Positions 9,566 through 18,656 of a DNA stretch of 64,000 nt are shown here, one piece after another. The translations under genes and the position numbers were made by a program. The DNA is from Ilyomonas sp965277535 (GTDB lineage: Bacteria > Bacteroidota > Bacteroidia > Chitinophagales > Chitinophagaceae): contig OZ255825.1 of the NCBI GenBank assembly GCA_965277535.1, forward strand, positions 434,001-498,000, in the 5' to 3' direction. Position 1 is the stretch's first letter, and every line of letters begins with the position of its first letter. The notes beneath the pieces were generated by a model. That model had not been told where the DNA came from. It saw only the letters and a program-made list of their open reading frames with translations, and ran no database searches.

Positions 9566-10323
9566 GTAGTAAAGTAACCATTGCCACCGTAGTGTATAAC
9601 GCAGCTACAAGTATAAAGGAAACGATAGAGAGCGTAATTACACAATCGTATCGCAATATTGAATACGTGATAGTAGATGGCGATTCTATAGATGGTACGC
9701 TTGATATTATTAATCACTACGCAGGCTTACACAACTTTATAAAAATAAAATCGGAGCCTGATGCAGGTATATATGACGCGATGAATAAAGCGCAGCAAAT
9801 GGCTTCAGGCGATTTTTTGATTTTTTTGGGTAGTGATGATGTATTTTATAATGAAAATGTAGTTGCAAAATTTGTGCAGCTCATAACTGAGAAGAACAGC
9901 GTTTACTACGGCGATGTATTCGCAAAAATCACACATGAATTGTGGTTCGGTGCTTTTACTACTGAAAAATTAATTTTACAAAATATTTCGCACCAGGCAA
10001 TATTTTATCCTAAAAATGTTTACAAGAATGTTAAGTACAATTTGAAATACAAGTTATTCGCTGATTGGGAATACAACTTAAGAGTGTGGTCGAAGTACGG
10101 TCCTTTCAAAAGAATGGAGCTTGTTGTTACTTTGTATGGAGAATCCGGCGCCACCAATAATATGCAGGATATTACTTTCTTAAATGACCGGGCTTCACTT
10201 GTTAAACAATATTTTGGAAACAAATACCTTTGGCTTCTAAAAATGCAGAAATTGAAGCAACAATTGATTGGAAAAACTGACCTGCGTAAAGTAAAAGGAT
10301 ATTTTTTTTCTAAGTTGAAATAG
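9562..10323 (+). CDS. Glycosyltransferase family 2
   Basis: GT-A fold transferase of 253 residues. It starts with KVTIATVVYNAATSIKETI, has a VDGDSIDGTLDII donor-binding segment and the acidic metal site FLGSDDVFY near residue 92. Family 2 enzymes of this WcaA-like kind add one sugar to a lipid-linked intermediate at the inner face of the membrane. The acceptor and donor cannot be read from sequence. It begins inside the flippase stop codon and is followed after two bases by the polymerase gene. Confidence 0.87.
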   Translation: MSSKVTIATVVYNAATSIKETIESVITQSYRNIEYVIVDGDSIDGTLDIINHYAGLHNFIKIKSEPDAGIYDAMNKAQQMASGDFLIFLGSDDVFYNENVVAKFVQLITEKNSVYYGDVFAKITHELWFGAFTTEKLILQNISHQAIFYPKNVYKNVKYNLKYKLFADWEYNLRVWSKYGPFKRMELVVTLYGESGATNNMQDITFLNDRASLVKQYFGNKYLWLLKMQKLKQQLIGKTDLRKVKGYFFSKLK

Positions 10324-10325
10324 AT

Positions 10326-11705
10326 ATGCAGTTTACCGATTTTGCTTTTACTGTGTTGAACAACGAAGCATCACTAACAGTGATGTTTATTCTATTTGCT
10401 TTGTTCTACTATTTTGCTTTCTACCGAAAGCTCTCCTTCAATATTTTCGATGCTTTCACCGTTGAAATGATTGGAAGCGCTGGCGCAGCTTTAAGTGTTT
10501 ATATATTGTTCGTCTATGGTTCGCCCGACAAAAAATTTTTATTTTCCTTCATTACGTGCGAGATTGCTTTATATGCTGCTATATTCTTGGTAAAATATCT
10601 TAGCGTTACTTACCGCAAAACAAACCCATCTGCTGAAACAGAAATTTCGCTTACGCCAGTTAAAGAAGAACAGTTGCGCATATTTTTCTTCATCATTTCT
10701 GCAGTTTATGTCATCCTTCAAATCGTATCTTTCAAACTGGTGGGGTTTCTTCTGTTTTCAACTGATGAAGGTATTACACACGTTAATGCATACGACAATT
10801 ACGGGCCGCTGTTTACTATTTTGTTAGTAATGAATCCATTGTTCACTGTATGCCTTTTTATAAAAAGAAAGCTTTTTAAAACATTCACTCTTTTCGATTA
10901 CGGATGTATGTTGCTGGCTTTGTTCAGCATGTTCACATCGGGCTCAAAAGGTTCTTTCGTTACTTTTTTCACAGCTTTTGCTGTAGTGGATTACAAATTC
11001 GCCAAACTCCAAAACAAAAAGAAAACGAAGATCCCTATTGTCTTCCTTATTATACTTTTTGTATCAATTATTGTAATTCTATCCTTTGGCAGTATTACAA
11101 CGCTTGATGAGAGTTCTCCTTTAGGTAAATTATTTCAGCGTATAGCATTAAGCGGCGACTGCTTTGTAATTGGATATGATGATTCAGCTCTTCGGTTTGT
11201 TTTAAACGGACCAAGTAAAACTGCGTTTGATTATATATTTTATCCCATTTATGGAAAGTTTGTTAAACCCTTTACCGGTCCTTCCATTACACCCACCGTT
11301 GTCGGCTCTGATTTATATTATTATGCGTTTGGAATAGACAATGCCGGTTCTAATGGCAGACACAATTTTTTGGGGCTGCTCTTTTGGGGGCCTTATTGGG
11401 GTTGGTTGTTATCCTTTTTAATTGGTTCATTCATCGGATATGTCAGGTTTTATTTATTTGAAAAAACAGATGGCAGAAATATGTTTTATCTTGTTTTTGT
11501 GTGCGCACTTGCTACTATTGTTCCTTTTTGTATTACTGATGCTTATTTGTTTAACTCAATGCTCTTCATGCTTGTAACACTCTTAGTGGCATTTTTTTTA
11601 ATGACAATTGTTGCGTATGAATTAAAGAACATTGCTAAAGCAGTTTGGTTACATAATATCATGCTTTCAAAATTGAAAAATAAGGGCATTACCAAAAACG
11701 GATAA
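10326..11705 (+). CDS. O-antigen/exopolysaccharide polymerase, Wzy-like
   Basis: A 459-residue protein with about ten membrane segments and a large loop in the second half (about residues 270-340, containing SDLYYYAFGIDNAG and GRHNFLGLLFWGPYWG). Wzy proteins share topology more than sequence, so the call relies on size, topology and position between flippase and glycosyltransferase genes. An internal GSKGSFVTFF stretch resembles the region before the polymerase loop in other Wzy proteins. No other candidate polymerase is present in the locus. Confidence 0.72.
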   Translation: MQFTDFAFTVLNNEASLTVMFILFALFYYFAFYRKLSFNIFDAFTVEMIGSAGAALSVYILFVYGSPDKKFLFSFITCEIALYAAIFLVKYLSVTYRKTNPSAETEISLTPVKEEQLRIFFFIISAVYVILQIVSFKLVGFLLFSTDEGITHVNAYDNYGPLFTILLVMNPLFTVCLFIKRKLFKTFTLFDYGCMLLALFSMFTSGSKGSFVTFFTAFAVVDYKFAKLQNKKKTKIPIVFLIILFVSIIVILSFGSITTLDESSPLGKLFQRIALSGDCFVIGYDDSALRFVLNGPSKTAFDYIFYPIYGKFVKPFTGPSITPTVVGSDLYYYAFGIDNAGSNGRHNFLGLLFWGPYWGWLLSFLIGSFIGYVRFYLFEKTDGRNMFYLVFVCALATIVPFCITDAYLFNSMLFMLVTLLVAFFLMTIVAYELKNIAKAVWLHNIMLSKLKNKGITKNG

Positions 11706-11713
11706 GTGTTTCA

Positions 11714-12715
11714 ATGAATAAACTGATTACAATACTTCTGGCAACTTATAACGGAGGAAAATATCTTGATCATCAAATCAAAAGCATCATTCATCAAACC
11801 TATACGAACTGGCGTTTAATTATCAGAGACGACAACTCTAAAGACAACACTGTTCACATCATTGAAAAATACAAGTCGCTGTTTCCAGATAAGATTTCGG
11901 TATTGCAAAATAACGGCGAAAACAAAGGAAGCCTATATAATTTCAGCACTCTTTTAAGCGCGGTTACGGATGCCGAGTACATTATGTTTTGTGATCAGGA
12001 CGATGAGTGGAAGAAAAATAAGATAGAAATCACTTTTTCAAAAATGCAGGAACTGGAACGTGAACATGGGGTTAACTGTCCGATTTTTGTTTTTACCGAT
12101 TTTCAATATGTTGATGAAAACATGAACACAATTGAATCGAAAAAGAATTTTGAAATCAACCGTATAAAAAATTTCGGATTTGCACAGCTCTTAGCACAAA
12201 ACCCGGTTTATGGTTGTACAACAATGTTAAACCGGGCATTAGCCGATAAGGTTGGTACAATTCCGGCCGAAGCAGATTTTCACGATCATTGGATAGCTTT
12301 GATTGCATCCGCATTTGGAAAGCTTTTTTATCTAAAAGAAAAAACAGTTCTATATCGCCAGCATGGAAAAAATGTTTCCGGCAACTGGGATAATGATTCA
12401 TTGAAGAAAAGAATAAAGAGAATTGTAGTGAATAAAAAAAACTTCGCAGAAGCACAAGCAAAATACAAGATGCTGCTCACTTTTAAAAAGAAGTATGAAG
12501 GTTCATTAAACGAAATATCTAAAAAAGTACTCAGCGATTTTCTTTGTTTTTACACAAAAAAGAATATGCTATGTATGTTACGAACCATCCGAAATGGTGT
12601 AAGAAGTCAAACTTTGGCGCAATCTTTACTTTTATATACAACGCTTTTTTTAGCAAGCTACAAACTTCCTAAACCGAATTTAAAAAATATAAAAGCAGAT
12701 ATTGTAAGCAAATGA
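11714..12715 (+). CDS. Glycosyltransferase family 2
   Basis: GT-A transferase of 333 residues. N-terminal ITILLATYNGGKYLDHQI, the acidic RDDNSKDNT segment and the MFCDQDDEWKKNKI metal and substrate site are those of the rhamnosyltransferase-like branch of family 2. The C-terminal third has weak hydrophobic stretches that may be membrane-associated. It overlaps the following family 4 gene by four bases. The sugar transferred is not predictable. Confidence 0.87.
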   Translation: MNKLITILLATYNGGKYLDHQIKSIIHQTYTNWRLIIRDDNSKDNTVHIIEKYKSLFPDKISVLQNNGENKGSLYNFSTLLSAVTDAEYIMFCDQDDEWKKNKIEITFSKMQELEREHGVNCPIFVFTDFQYVDENMNTIESKKNFEINRIKNFGFAQLLAQNPVYGCTTMLNRALADKVGTIPAEADFHDHWIALIASAFGKLFYLKEKTVLYRQHGKNVSGNWDNDSLKKRIKRIVVNKKNFAEAQAKYKMLLTFKKKYEGSLNEISKKVLSDFLCFYTKKNMLCMLRTIRNGVRSQTLAQSLLLYTTLFLASYKLPKPNLKNIKADIVSK

Positions 12716-13824
12716 AAGTGTTATTAAATGGCTCAATGTATAGCAAAAAAACAGCGGGTGTTGGCATTTGGATTAAAGAAGGATATAAAAAATTAGTTGA
12801 GCAAAATATGCTTACTGCAAACGCAGTTATTTATACTTACTCATCAGAAGGATTAAGCGAAAAAGGAACAATAAAAAACATAAAACTCCCTCGTTTGTTA
12901 GAAGCGGCTTTAAGAAAAACACTGTCTTTACATCGCATCATTTGGAATGTTTTTTTTCTGCCTCGTATAGCCCGCAAATACAATCTTGTATTTTCGTTTT
13001 CAAGTCATGGAAGTCCTTTTATAAAAAACCAAATTATTACCATACACGACTTGATTTGCATGGCATTTCCATCGCAACATAAAACTCAGTTTTTTTATTT
13101 TAAGTATATAATGCCATCAATAATAAAATCATGTAAAAAAATCGTTACGGTTTCAGAATATACAAAGACTGAAGTAATCAAGTATTACAATGTTGATCCT
13201 GAAAAAATACAAGTAATTAATAGTGCAGCGAACCACATAAAAAAGGTCACCTCTTTTGAGATTCCGGAAGAAGAACAACAAATTGTTCAAAACATAGCTA
13301 ATAAAAAGTTCTTTCTTACGGTTGGAGCTTCTTACAAGCACAAAAACATTGAAAGATTAATAGCCGCAATGAAGAATTTGAAAACCGATGATGTACTGGT
13401 AATTGTAGGCTCTGCTAACGCTTATTACAATTCGCTAAAGAAAGAATATGCAGATGAAAAAATTTATTTTTTATCGTATGTAAGCTTATCTCTGTTGGGT
13501 TATTTGTATGCGAATTGTGTTGCCAATGTATATGTAAGTTTATATGAAGGAATGGGATTGCCACCTTATGAAGCCGCAGTATATAACACTATAACCATCG
13601 CATCAAACGTTACAGCAATACCTGAAATTTACGGAGATGCCGTATTCTATGTCAATCCTGAAAGCACCGGGCAAATTGCAAACGCTTTGCGTTTGTTCAG
13701 CAATAATGAGGTAGATAAAAAGAAATATACCAGCCTGTTTCCAGCACTGCTGCAGAAATATACCTGGACGAATATGTCAATAAAATTAGCTGCATTGCTG
13801 AATAGCCAACTCTCAGAAAAATAA
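12712..13824 (+). CDS. Glycosyltransferase family 4 (GT-B)
   Basis: A 370-residue retaining-type GT-B enzyme. The second domain starts near residue 200 with FLTVGASYKHKNIERLIAA and contains the nucleotide-sugar site YEGMGLPPYEAAVYNT, where the E-x7-E motif of family 4 lies, then IPEIYGDAVFYVNP. The first domain contains the linker motif VSEYTKTEVIKYY. Last of a tight run of four overlapping or abutting genes (9562-13824); an 85-base gap follows. Confidence 0.87.
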   Translation: MKVLLNGSMYSKKTAGVGIWIKEGYKKLVEQNMLTANAVIYTYSSEGLSEKGTIKNIKLPRLLEAALRKTLSLHRIIWNVFFLPRIARKYNLVFSFSSHGSPFIKNQIITIHDLICMAFPSQHKTQFFYFKYIMPSIIKSCKKIVTVSEYTKTEVIKYYNVDPEKIQVINSAANHIKKVTSFEIPEEEQQIVQNIANKKFFLTVGASYKHKNIERLIAAMKNLKTDDVLVIVGSANAYYNSLKKEYADEKIYFLSYVSLSLLGYLYANCVANVYVSLYEGMGLPPYEAAVYNTITIASNVTAIPEIYGDAVFYVNPESTGQIANALRLFSNNEVDKKKYTSLFPALLQKYTWTNMSIKLAALLNSQLSEK

Positions 13825-13909
13825 AACAACACCAACGTTTAACTGCATCAATGACTTGTAACTCTTTTCATTTACTTTACCTTAGCGGGCTGAAATTTTC
13901 ACATTAGTT

Positions 13910-14932
13910 ATGATATATCGCAGTAAGGCACCACTAAGAATTGGGTTAGCAGGAGGAGGAACGGATGTAAGTCCGTATTGTGATTTGTATGGAGGTGCCA
14001 TCCTCAACGCTACTATTTCTTTGTACGCTTATGCAACTATCGAAACGTTTGATGAAAAGCAAATCATTCTCGAAGCCATTGACAGAGAGGAATGCTATAC
14101 CCATCCCATGGCAGACAGCGTGCCTATCGACGGCAATCTAAGCCTTGCCAAAGGAGCTTATAACCGCCTTGTAAAAGAATATGGAAAATTTCCTTGCGGC
14201 TTTAAATTGACTACTTATGTTGATGCACCTGCAGGCAGCGGACTGGGCACTTCTTCCACTCTTATGGTGGCTATCCTCGGTGTCTTCACAGAATGGCTGC
14301 GGTTGCCACTTGGCGAGTATGACATCGCTCATCTGGCTTATGAAATAGAAAGAGAAGACTTGCAAATGGCAGGTGGAAAGCAAGACCAGTATGCGGCCAC
14401 ATTTGGTGGTGTTAACTTCATGGAGTTTTACAAAGAAGATTCGGTTATTGTCAATCCCCTGCGCATCAAATCGCAATACATGCACGAACTGGGTAACAAT
14501 TTGCTTCTTTTCTTTACCGCTACCAGCCGCCTTTCTTCTGCCATTATTGAAGTACAAACAGAAAATGTAAGGAATAACAATCTCCAATCGGTGGAAGCAA
14601 TGCACCAATTAAAGGAGCAGGCACGGATGATGAAAGAAGCCCTGCTCAAAGGAAAGATTCATGATATTGGTGCTATACTCGATTATGGATTCCGATATAA
14701 AAAACAAATGGCTGCTGGTATCTCTAATGCCAGGATGGATGAAATTTATGAAACAGCGTTGAAGGCCGGAGCAACGGGTGGTAAAATAACGGGAGCTGGG
14801 GGTGGAGGCTTTATGATGTTTTACTGTCCCCGTAACACAAACTATAATGTAAGAGAAGCACTGAAGCATTTTGGTGGTGAATTTCGCCAGTTTCAGTTTG
14901 CTGAAAGCGGACTTACAACCTGGAGTATCTAA
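13910..14932 (+). CDS. hddA: GHMP-family sugar kinase, D-glycero-D-manno-heptose 7-phosphate kinase-like
   Basis: A 340-residue GHMP kinase. Motif 1 is PLRIGLAGGGTDVSPY (about 7-22), the phosphate-binding motif 2 is PAGSGLGTSSTLMV (about 105-118) and motif 3 is GATGGKITGAGGGGFM (about 286-301). The GGGTDVSPY form is typical of the HddA and fucokinase-like branch. The next gene is a matching sugar-1-phosphate nucleotidyltransferase and GmhA is encoded at 19459, which together point to GDP-D-glycero-alpha-D-manno-heptose. A family member acting on another sugar is possible. Confidence 0.8.
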   Translation: MIYRSKAPLRIGLAGGGTDVSPYCDLYGGAILNATISLYAYATIETFDEKQIILEAIDREECYTHPMADSVPIDGNLSLAKGAYNRLVKEYGKFPCGFKLTTYVDAPAGSGLGTSSTLMVAILGVFTEWLRLPLGEYDIAHLAYEIEREDLQMAGGKQDQYAATFGGVNFMEFYKEDSVIVNPLRIKSQYMHELGNNLLLFFTATSRLSSAIIEVQTENVRNNNLQSVEAMHQLKEQARMMKEALLKGKIHDIGAILDYGFRYKKQMAAGISNARMDEIYETALKAGATGGKITGAGGGGFMMFYCPRNTNYNVREALKHFGGEFRQFQFAESGLTTWSI

Positions 14933-14936
14933 ACGT

Positions 14937-15632
14937 ATGGAATGTATCGTATTGGCAGGCGGCTTGGGGACACGGCTTCGCGATGTGATTGGTGAACAGC
15001 CAAAATGCATGGCACCCGTTAACGGCAAACCTTTTTTGCAGCATCTGTTCACATTTTTGCAGCAGCAGGGCTGCAGGCATCTTATTCTTTCACTCGGTTA
15101 CAAACACGAAGCAGTGTTGCAATGGCTTTCAACCGTTAGCTGGTCTTTTTCCATTGATTTTGTGGTGGAAGAAAAACCATTGGGAACAGGTGGTGGTATC
15201 AAAATGGCGATGCAAAAAGCAATGGAAGAGAATGTATTGGTGCTGAACGGAGATACGCTAGTACTTGCAGATTTGAAAGCATTGGTTTGTTTTCACAAAG
15301 AAAATGATGCTAATATTACCTTAACACTCAAAACAATGCACCGATTTGACAGGTATGGCACAGTAAGCATTGATGACAACCATACCATCACTTCCTTTAT
15401 GGAAAAAATGTATTGTGAGCAGGGACTGATCAATGCGGGTATGTATGCCATCAATAAAGAGGCTTTTCAATCAGGTGCGGCTTTAGAAACGTTTTCGTTT
15501 GAAAAAGATTATCTTGAAAAAAAGGTGAACGAAGGCAAACTCAAAGGCTTTGTGACTGATGCCTACTTTATTGACATCGGTGTGCCCAACGATTACAAAA
15601 AAGCTCAAATTGACTTTATAAACCTTTTCTGA
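14937..15632 (+). CDS. hddC: Sugar-1-phosphate nucleotidyltransferase, HddC-like
   Basis: Rossmann-type nucleotidyltransferase, 231 residues from the chosen ATG at 14937, four bases after the kinase stop. An upstream in-frame start would overlap the kinase by over 60 bases and add residues before the conserved beginning, so it was rejected. The pyrophosphorylase signature IVLAGGLGTRL is at residues 4-14, followed by QPKCMAPVNGKPFL and the NGDT segment. In the heptose pathway it would join heptose 1-phosphate to GMP. The pairing with the adjacent kinase supports this more than the sequence alone. Confidence 0.78.
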   Translation: MECIVLAGGLGTRLRDVIGEQPKCMAPVNGKPFLQHLFTFLQQQGCRHLILSLGYKHEAVLQWLSTVSWSFSIDFVVEEKPLGTGGGIKMAMQKAMEENVLVLNGDTLVLADLKALVCFHKENDANITLTLKTMHRFDRYGTVSIDDNHTITSFMEKMYCEQGLINAGMYAINKEAFQSGAALETFSFEKDYLEKKVNEGKLKGFVTDAYFIDIGVPNDYKKAQIDFINLF

Positions 15633-15674
15633 AATCTTTTCTTTCTGCGTTAGTATACGAATGCCCTTTAAGAT

Positions 15675-15711
15675 GGCGGCAAAACAAACAATAATAATTA
15701 GTTTTGCCGCC
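15675..15711. repeat. Perfect 11-bp hairpin inside the exopolysaccharide operon
   Basis: GGCGGCAAAAC at 15675-15685 is the exact complement of GTTTTGCCGCC at 15701-15711, with a 15-base AT-only-rich loop. It sits just before the ATG at 15721. No long T-run follows, so it is more likely an attenuator, RNA stability element or small palindromic repeat than a strong terminator. Confidence 0.6.
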
Positions 15712-15720
15712 TTGTAATTT

Positions 15721-16578
15721 ATGAATACCAAACAAGCAGTAAGCGGCTCTATTGTACTTTATAAAAACAACGAAGATGTTCTACAAGCTATACATTCATT
15801 CCTGAATACACCTCTTACTGTAAAACTTTTTTTGGTAGATAATTCACTAACTAATGCTTTGCAAACAACCCTCCGGCAAATTTTATTGGATGAACGCGTG
15901 GAGTACATTTTCAATAACAAAAACATTGGCTATGGTGCTGCACATAATATTGCCATAAAAAAAAGTTTACAGGAGCAATATTCTTATCACATCGTCTTAA
16001 ATCCCGATGTAAAATTTGCACCTGATGTAATACCGGAAATTTGTGATTTTATGGAAGTCCATACAAATGTTGGTTTGGTAATGCCGAAGGTTTTATACGA
16101 AAATGGAGATGTACAATACATATGCAAATTACTGCCCACGCCGACTGATTTTTTCGTAAAACGATTTCTGCCAAAATTGTATTCGCATACACAGAGAGAT
16201 AAGTTTGAAATGAGAAAGTCGGGGTACAATTACATTATGGATGTACCTTTTCTATCAGGTTGTTTTATGGCATTGAGAAAAGAAGCAATCGAGCAGTGTG
16301 GCATGTTTGATGAGCGTTATTTCATGTATGCTGAAGACATAGATATAACCCGCAGGATTCATCAAAAATTCAGAACCGTATTGTATCCTTATGTATCTGT
16401 TATCCACGGTTACGAAGCGGCGTCTTACAAAAGCATCAAAATGTTTTTAATTCTGTTTACTAACATCAGTCGCTACTTCTTTAAATGGGGTTGGTTTTGG
16501 GATAAAGAAAGAAAGAAGATTAATGAAAATGTGATAGCTTCAATAAATATGGAAAACAAAAAGATGACTGCCAAATGA
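15721..16578 (+). CDS. Glycosyltransferase family 2, rhamnosyltransferase-like
   Basis: A 285-residue GT-A enzyme of the WbbL/RfbF-like branch. Signposts are GSIVLYKNNEDVLQAI, LFLVDNSLTN, NKNIGYGAAHNIAI and the metal-binding LNPDVKFAPD, followed by the acceptor-side segment FLSGCFMALRKEAIE and DERYFMYAEDIDITRR. These features are shared with enzymes that transfer deoxysugars such as rhamnose, but no dTDP-rhamnose genes are in the window. Overlaps the next gene by four bases. Confidence 0.85.
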   Translation: MNTKQAVSGSIVLYKNNEDVLQAIHSFLNTPLTVKLFLVDNSLTNALQTTLRQILLDERVEYIFNNKNIGYGAAHNIAIKKSLQEQYSYHIVLNPDVKFAPDVIPEICDFMEVHTNVGLVMPKVLYENGDVQYICKLLPTPTDFFVKRFLPKLYSHTQRDKFEMRKSGYNYIMDVPFLSGCFMALRKEAIEQCGMFDERYFMYAEDIDITRRIHQKFRTVLYPYVSVIHGYEAASYKSIKMFLILFTNISRYFFKWGWFWDKERKKINENVIASINMENKKMTAK

Positions 16579-17438
16579 ATATACTTTTAACGGGTGCTAC
16601 TGGTTTTGTTGGGCAACATTTTTTGCAATACAATGGAAGTAAATATCGCATCAAAACTGCTACTGTTAGGAACAACAAGCCACTTCCTTCGCTAACCGAC
16701 ATCAATGTTGTAGTTCACCTTGGTGGGAAAGCACATGAGATGCAATTTATCCCCAATGAAGTTTATTTTACAGCTAATTCCGAACTCGCTAAACAATTGG
16801 CGATTGCTGCCAAAGCGGCCGGTGTTACTCATTTTATTTATGTAAGTTCGGTAAAGGTGTATGGAAACATAAGTAGCGAGAAGATAGATGAAAACACAAT
16901 TCCACAACCTGATGATGCGTATGGTAAAAGCAAACTGTTAGGAGAACAATACTTGCAACAACTGAATGACGAGAGCTTTGTTGTTTCTATTGTTCGTCCG
17001 CCATTGGTATATGGTGCTTGTGTGAAAGGCAACATGCTAAGATTATTACAATTGACGCAAAAAAAAATGCCGCTACCTTTCGGCAACATCAATAATAAAC
17101 GAAGCATAGTATTTGTTGGCAACCTCATTGCTTTGCTTGATAAAATTATGGAAACCAAAACACCGGGTGTATTTATAGCGGGAGATAAAACGCCGGTTTC
17201 TACTACTTATTTGGTTTCGTCGTTACAAAAATATTCAGGTAAGAAGACAAATCTTATTTACATACCTATCTGGATGCAAATGATGATTAAAGCATTTCGA
17301 TATAGCCTTTATATCCGCCTTTTCGGCTCATTTGTTATTGACAATTCAAATACCAACCGGAAACTCAATTTCGAACCTCCTTATTCAACAGAAGAAGGAA
17401 TCAGAGAGATGGTAAACTGGTTTAAAACAACATTATAA
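16575..17438 (+). CDS. NAD-dependent nucleotide-sugar epimerase/dehydratase
   Basis: Extended short-chain dehydrogenase of 287 residues. The NAD-binding loop is LLTGATGFVGQHFL at residues 4-17, the substrate-side strand is YVSSVKVYG and the catalytic dyad is in DAYGKSKLLGEQYL (Tyr and Lys four apart). Proteins of this size that precede an initiating sugar-phosphate transferase are often UDP-hexosamine 4-epimerases or 4-reductases. Reduction of the 4-keto product of the next gene's enzyme would be a sensible role, but this is inference. Its stop overlaps the next start by one base. Confidence 0.8.
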   Translation: MNILLTGATGFVGQHFLQYNGSKYRIKTATVRNNKPLPSLTDINVVVHLGGKAHEMQFIPNEVYFTANSELAKQLAIAAKAAGVTHFIYVSSVKVYGNISSEKIDENTIPQPDDAYGKSKLLGEQYLQQLNDESFVVSIVRPPLVYGACVKGNMLRLLQLTQKKMPLPFGNINNKRSIVFVGNLIALLDKIMETKTPGVFIAGDKTPVSTTYLVSSLQKYSGKKTNLIYIPIWMQMMIKAFRYSLYIRLFGSFVIDNSNTNRKLNFEPPYSTEEGIREMVNWFKTTL

Positions 17439-18655
17439 TGAATATCTTTTTTTCAATAGACAATTTTATTAGCACACACATTACCCGGCGCAATGAAAGT
17501 TTGTTTTCGCAGGATTTACAACGCTATCATAATGAGATTGAAGACGAGATAAAAAATAAATCAGTGCTTGTTATTGGCGGTGCCGGAACCATCGGTTCTT
17601 CCTTCATTAAAACCTTGCTATGTTATCAGCCTTTCAAACTGATTGTGATTGATATTAATGAAAATGGATTAACCGAATTGGTACGGGATTGCAGAAGCAG
17701 AAATGATATTTCGCTACCTCAAAATTTCAAAACCTATCCCGTTAATTTCGGCGATCCGGTTTTTTTGAAAATATTCAAAGCCGAAGGTCCCTTTGATATC
17801 GTTGCCAACTTTGCAGCACATAAACATGTTCGTAGTGAAAAGGATGTATTTTCTATCGAAGCAATGATAGAAAATAATGTCTTAAAAGCAAAAAAATTAC
17901 TTGACTTACTCGTGCAAAATCCACCAAAACACTTTTTTTGCGTTTCCACCGATAAAGCTGCCAACCCTGTAAATATTATGGGCGCCAGCAAAAAATTAAT
18001 GGAAGAAGTAATACTTGCATATTCCGATACAATCAATATATCCACCGCACGGTTTGCAAATGTTGCTTTTTCAAACGGAAGTCTGCTTGCTGGTTTTATT
18101 GAAAGAATTTTCAAGCATCAGCCACTCTCCTGTCCCAATGATGTTACACGTTATTTTGTTTCGCCTTCAGAGTCGGGCGAAATCTGTTTACTTGCCTGCG
18201 TTTTAGGTAAGCCAGGCGACATTTTTTTTCCAAAACTAAACCCCGATAAAGACCTTATCAATTTTAAAGAAATTGCTTTACAATTTCTAAAAGCAATCCA
18301 GGTAACACCTGTTATTTGTAGTACGGAAGAAGAAGCTCGTAAAAAAGCTACTTCTTTAACGGACAATACTACGGAGTATCCAATCTATTTCTTTAAAAGT
18401 GAAACGTCGGGTGAAAAATTATACGAGGAATTTTATACAGAAGAAGAGGAATTAGACACAGCAAGATTTGCCTCGGTTGGTGTTATCAAAAATGCACCGA
18501 GAAAAACAAAAGAAGAATTATCCGGCATCATCAATCAGCTTACAAAACTGTTTGAGAGTTCCGTTACAAAAGCTGATGTAGTAACAGCATTAAACAAACT
18601 GTTACCTCACTTTTCTCATATTGAAACCGGAATAAATCTTGACCAAAAAATGTAG
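17438..18655 (+). CDS. UDP-hexosamine 4,6-dehydratase-like polysaccharide biosynthesis protein (CapD/FlaA1 family)
   Basis: A 405-residue Polysacc_synt_2 type enzyme. After an N-terminal extension of about 40 residues the Rossmann loop VLVIGGAGTIGSSFI appears, then VANFAAHKHVRSEKD, VSTDKAANPVNIMGASKKL and RFANVAFSNGSLLAGF. The usual Tyr of the short-chain Y-x3-K dyad is replaced by the M-G-A-S-K-K form typical of FlaA1/CapD soluble dehydratases. It should act on a UDP-N-acetylhexosamine to give a 4-keto-6-deoxy intermediate. No membrane helices are present, unlike the long WbpM type. Confidence 0.82.
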   Translation: MNIFFSIDNFISTHITRRNESLFSQDLQRYHNEIEDEIKNKSVLVIGGAGTIGSSFIKTLLCYQPFKLIVIDINENGLTELVRDCRSRNDISLPQNFKTYPVNFGDPVFLKIFKAEGPFDIVANFAAHKHVRSEKDVFSIEAMIENNVLKAKKLLDLLVQNPPKHFFCVSTDKAANPVNIMGASKKLMEEVILAYSDTINISTARFANVAFSNGSLLAGFIERIFKHQPLSCPNDVTRYFVSPSESGEICLLACVLGKPGDIFFPKLNPDKDLINFKEIALQFLKAIQVTPVICSTEEEARKKATSLTDNTTEYPIYFFKSETSGEKLYEEFYTEEEELDTARFASVGVIKNAPRKTKEELSGIINQLTKLFESSVTKADVVTALNKLLPHFSHIETGINLDQKM

Positions 18656-18656
18656 T

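Noticed and set aside
15675..15711. Calling this hairpin an intrinsic terminator
   Set aside because: No T-run follows and the next gene starts nine bases later in an operon with otherwise continuous coding.
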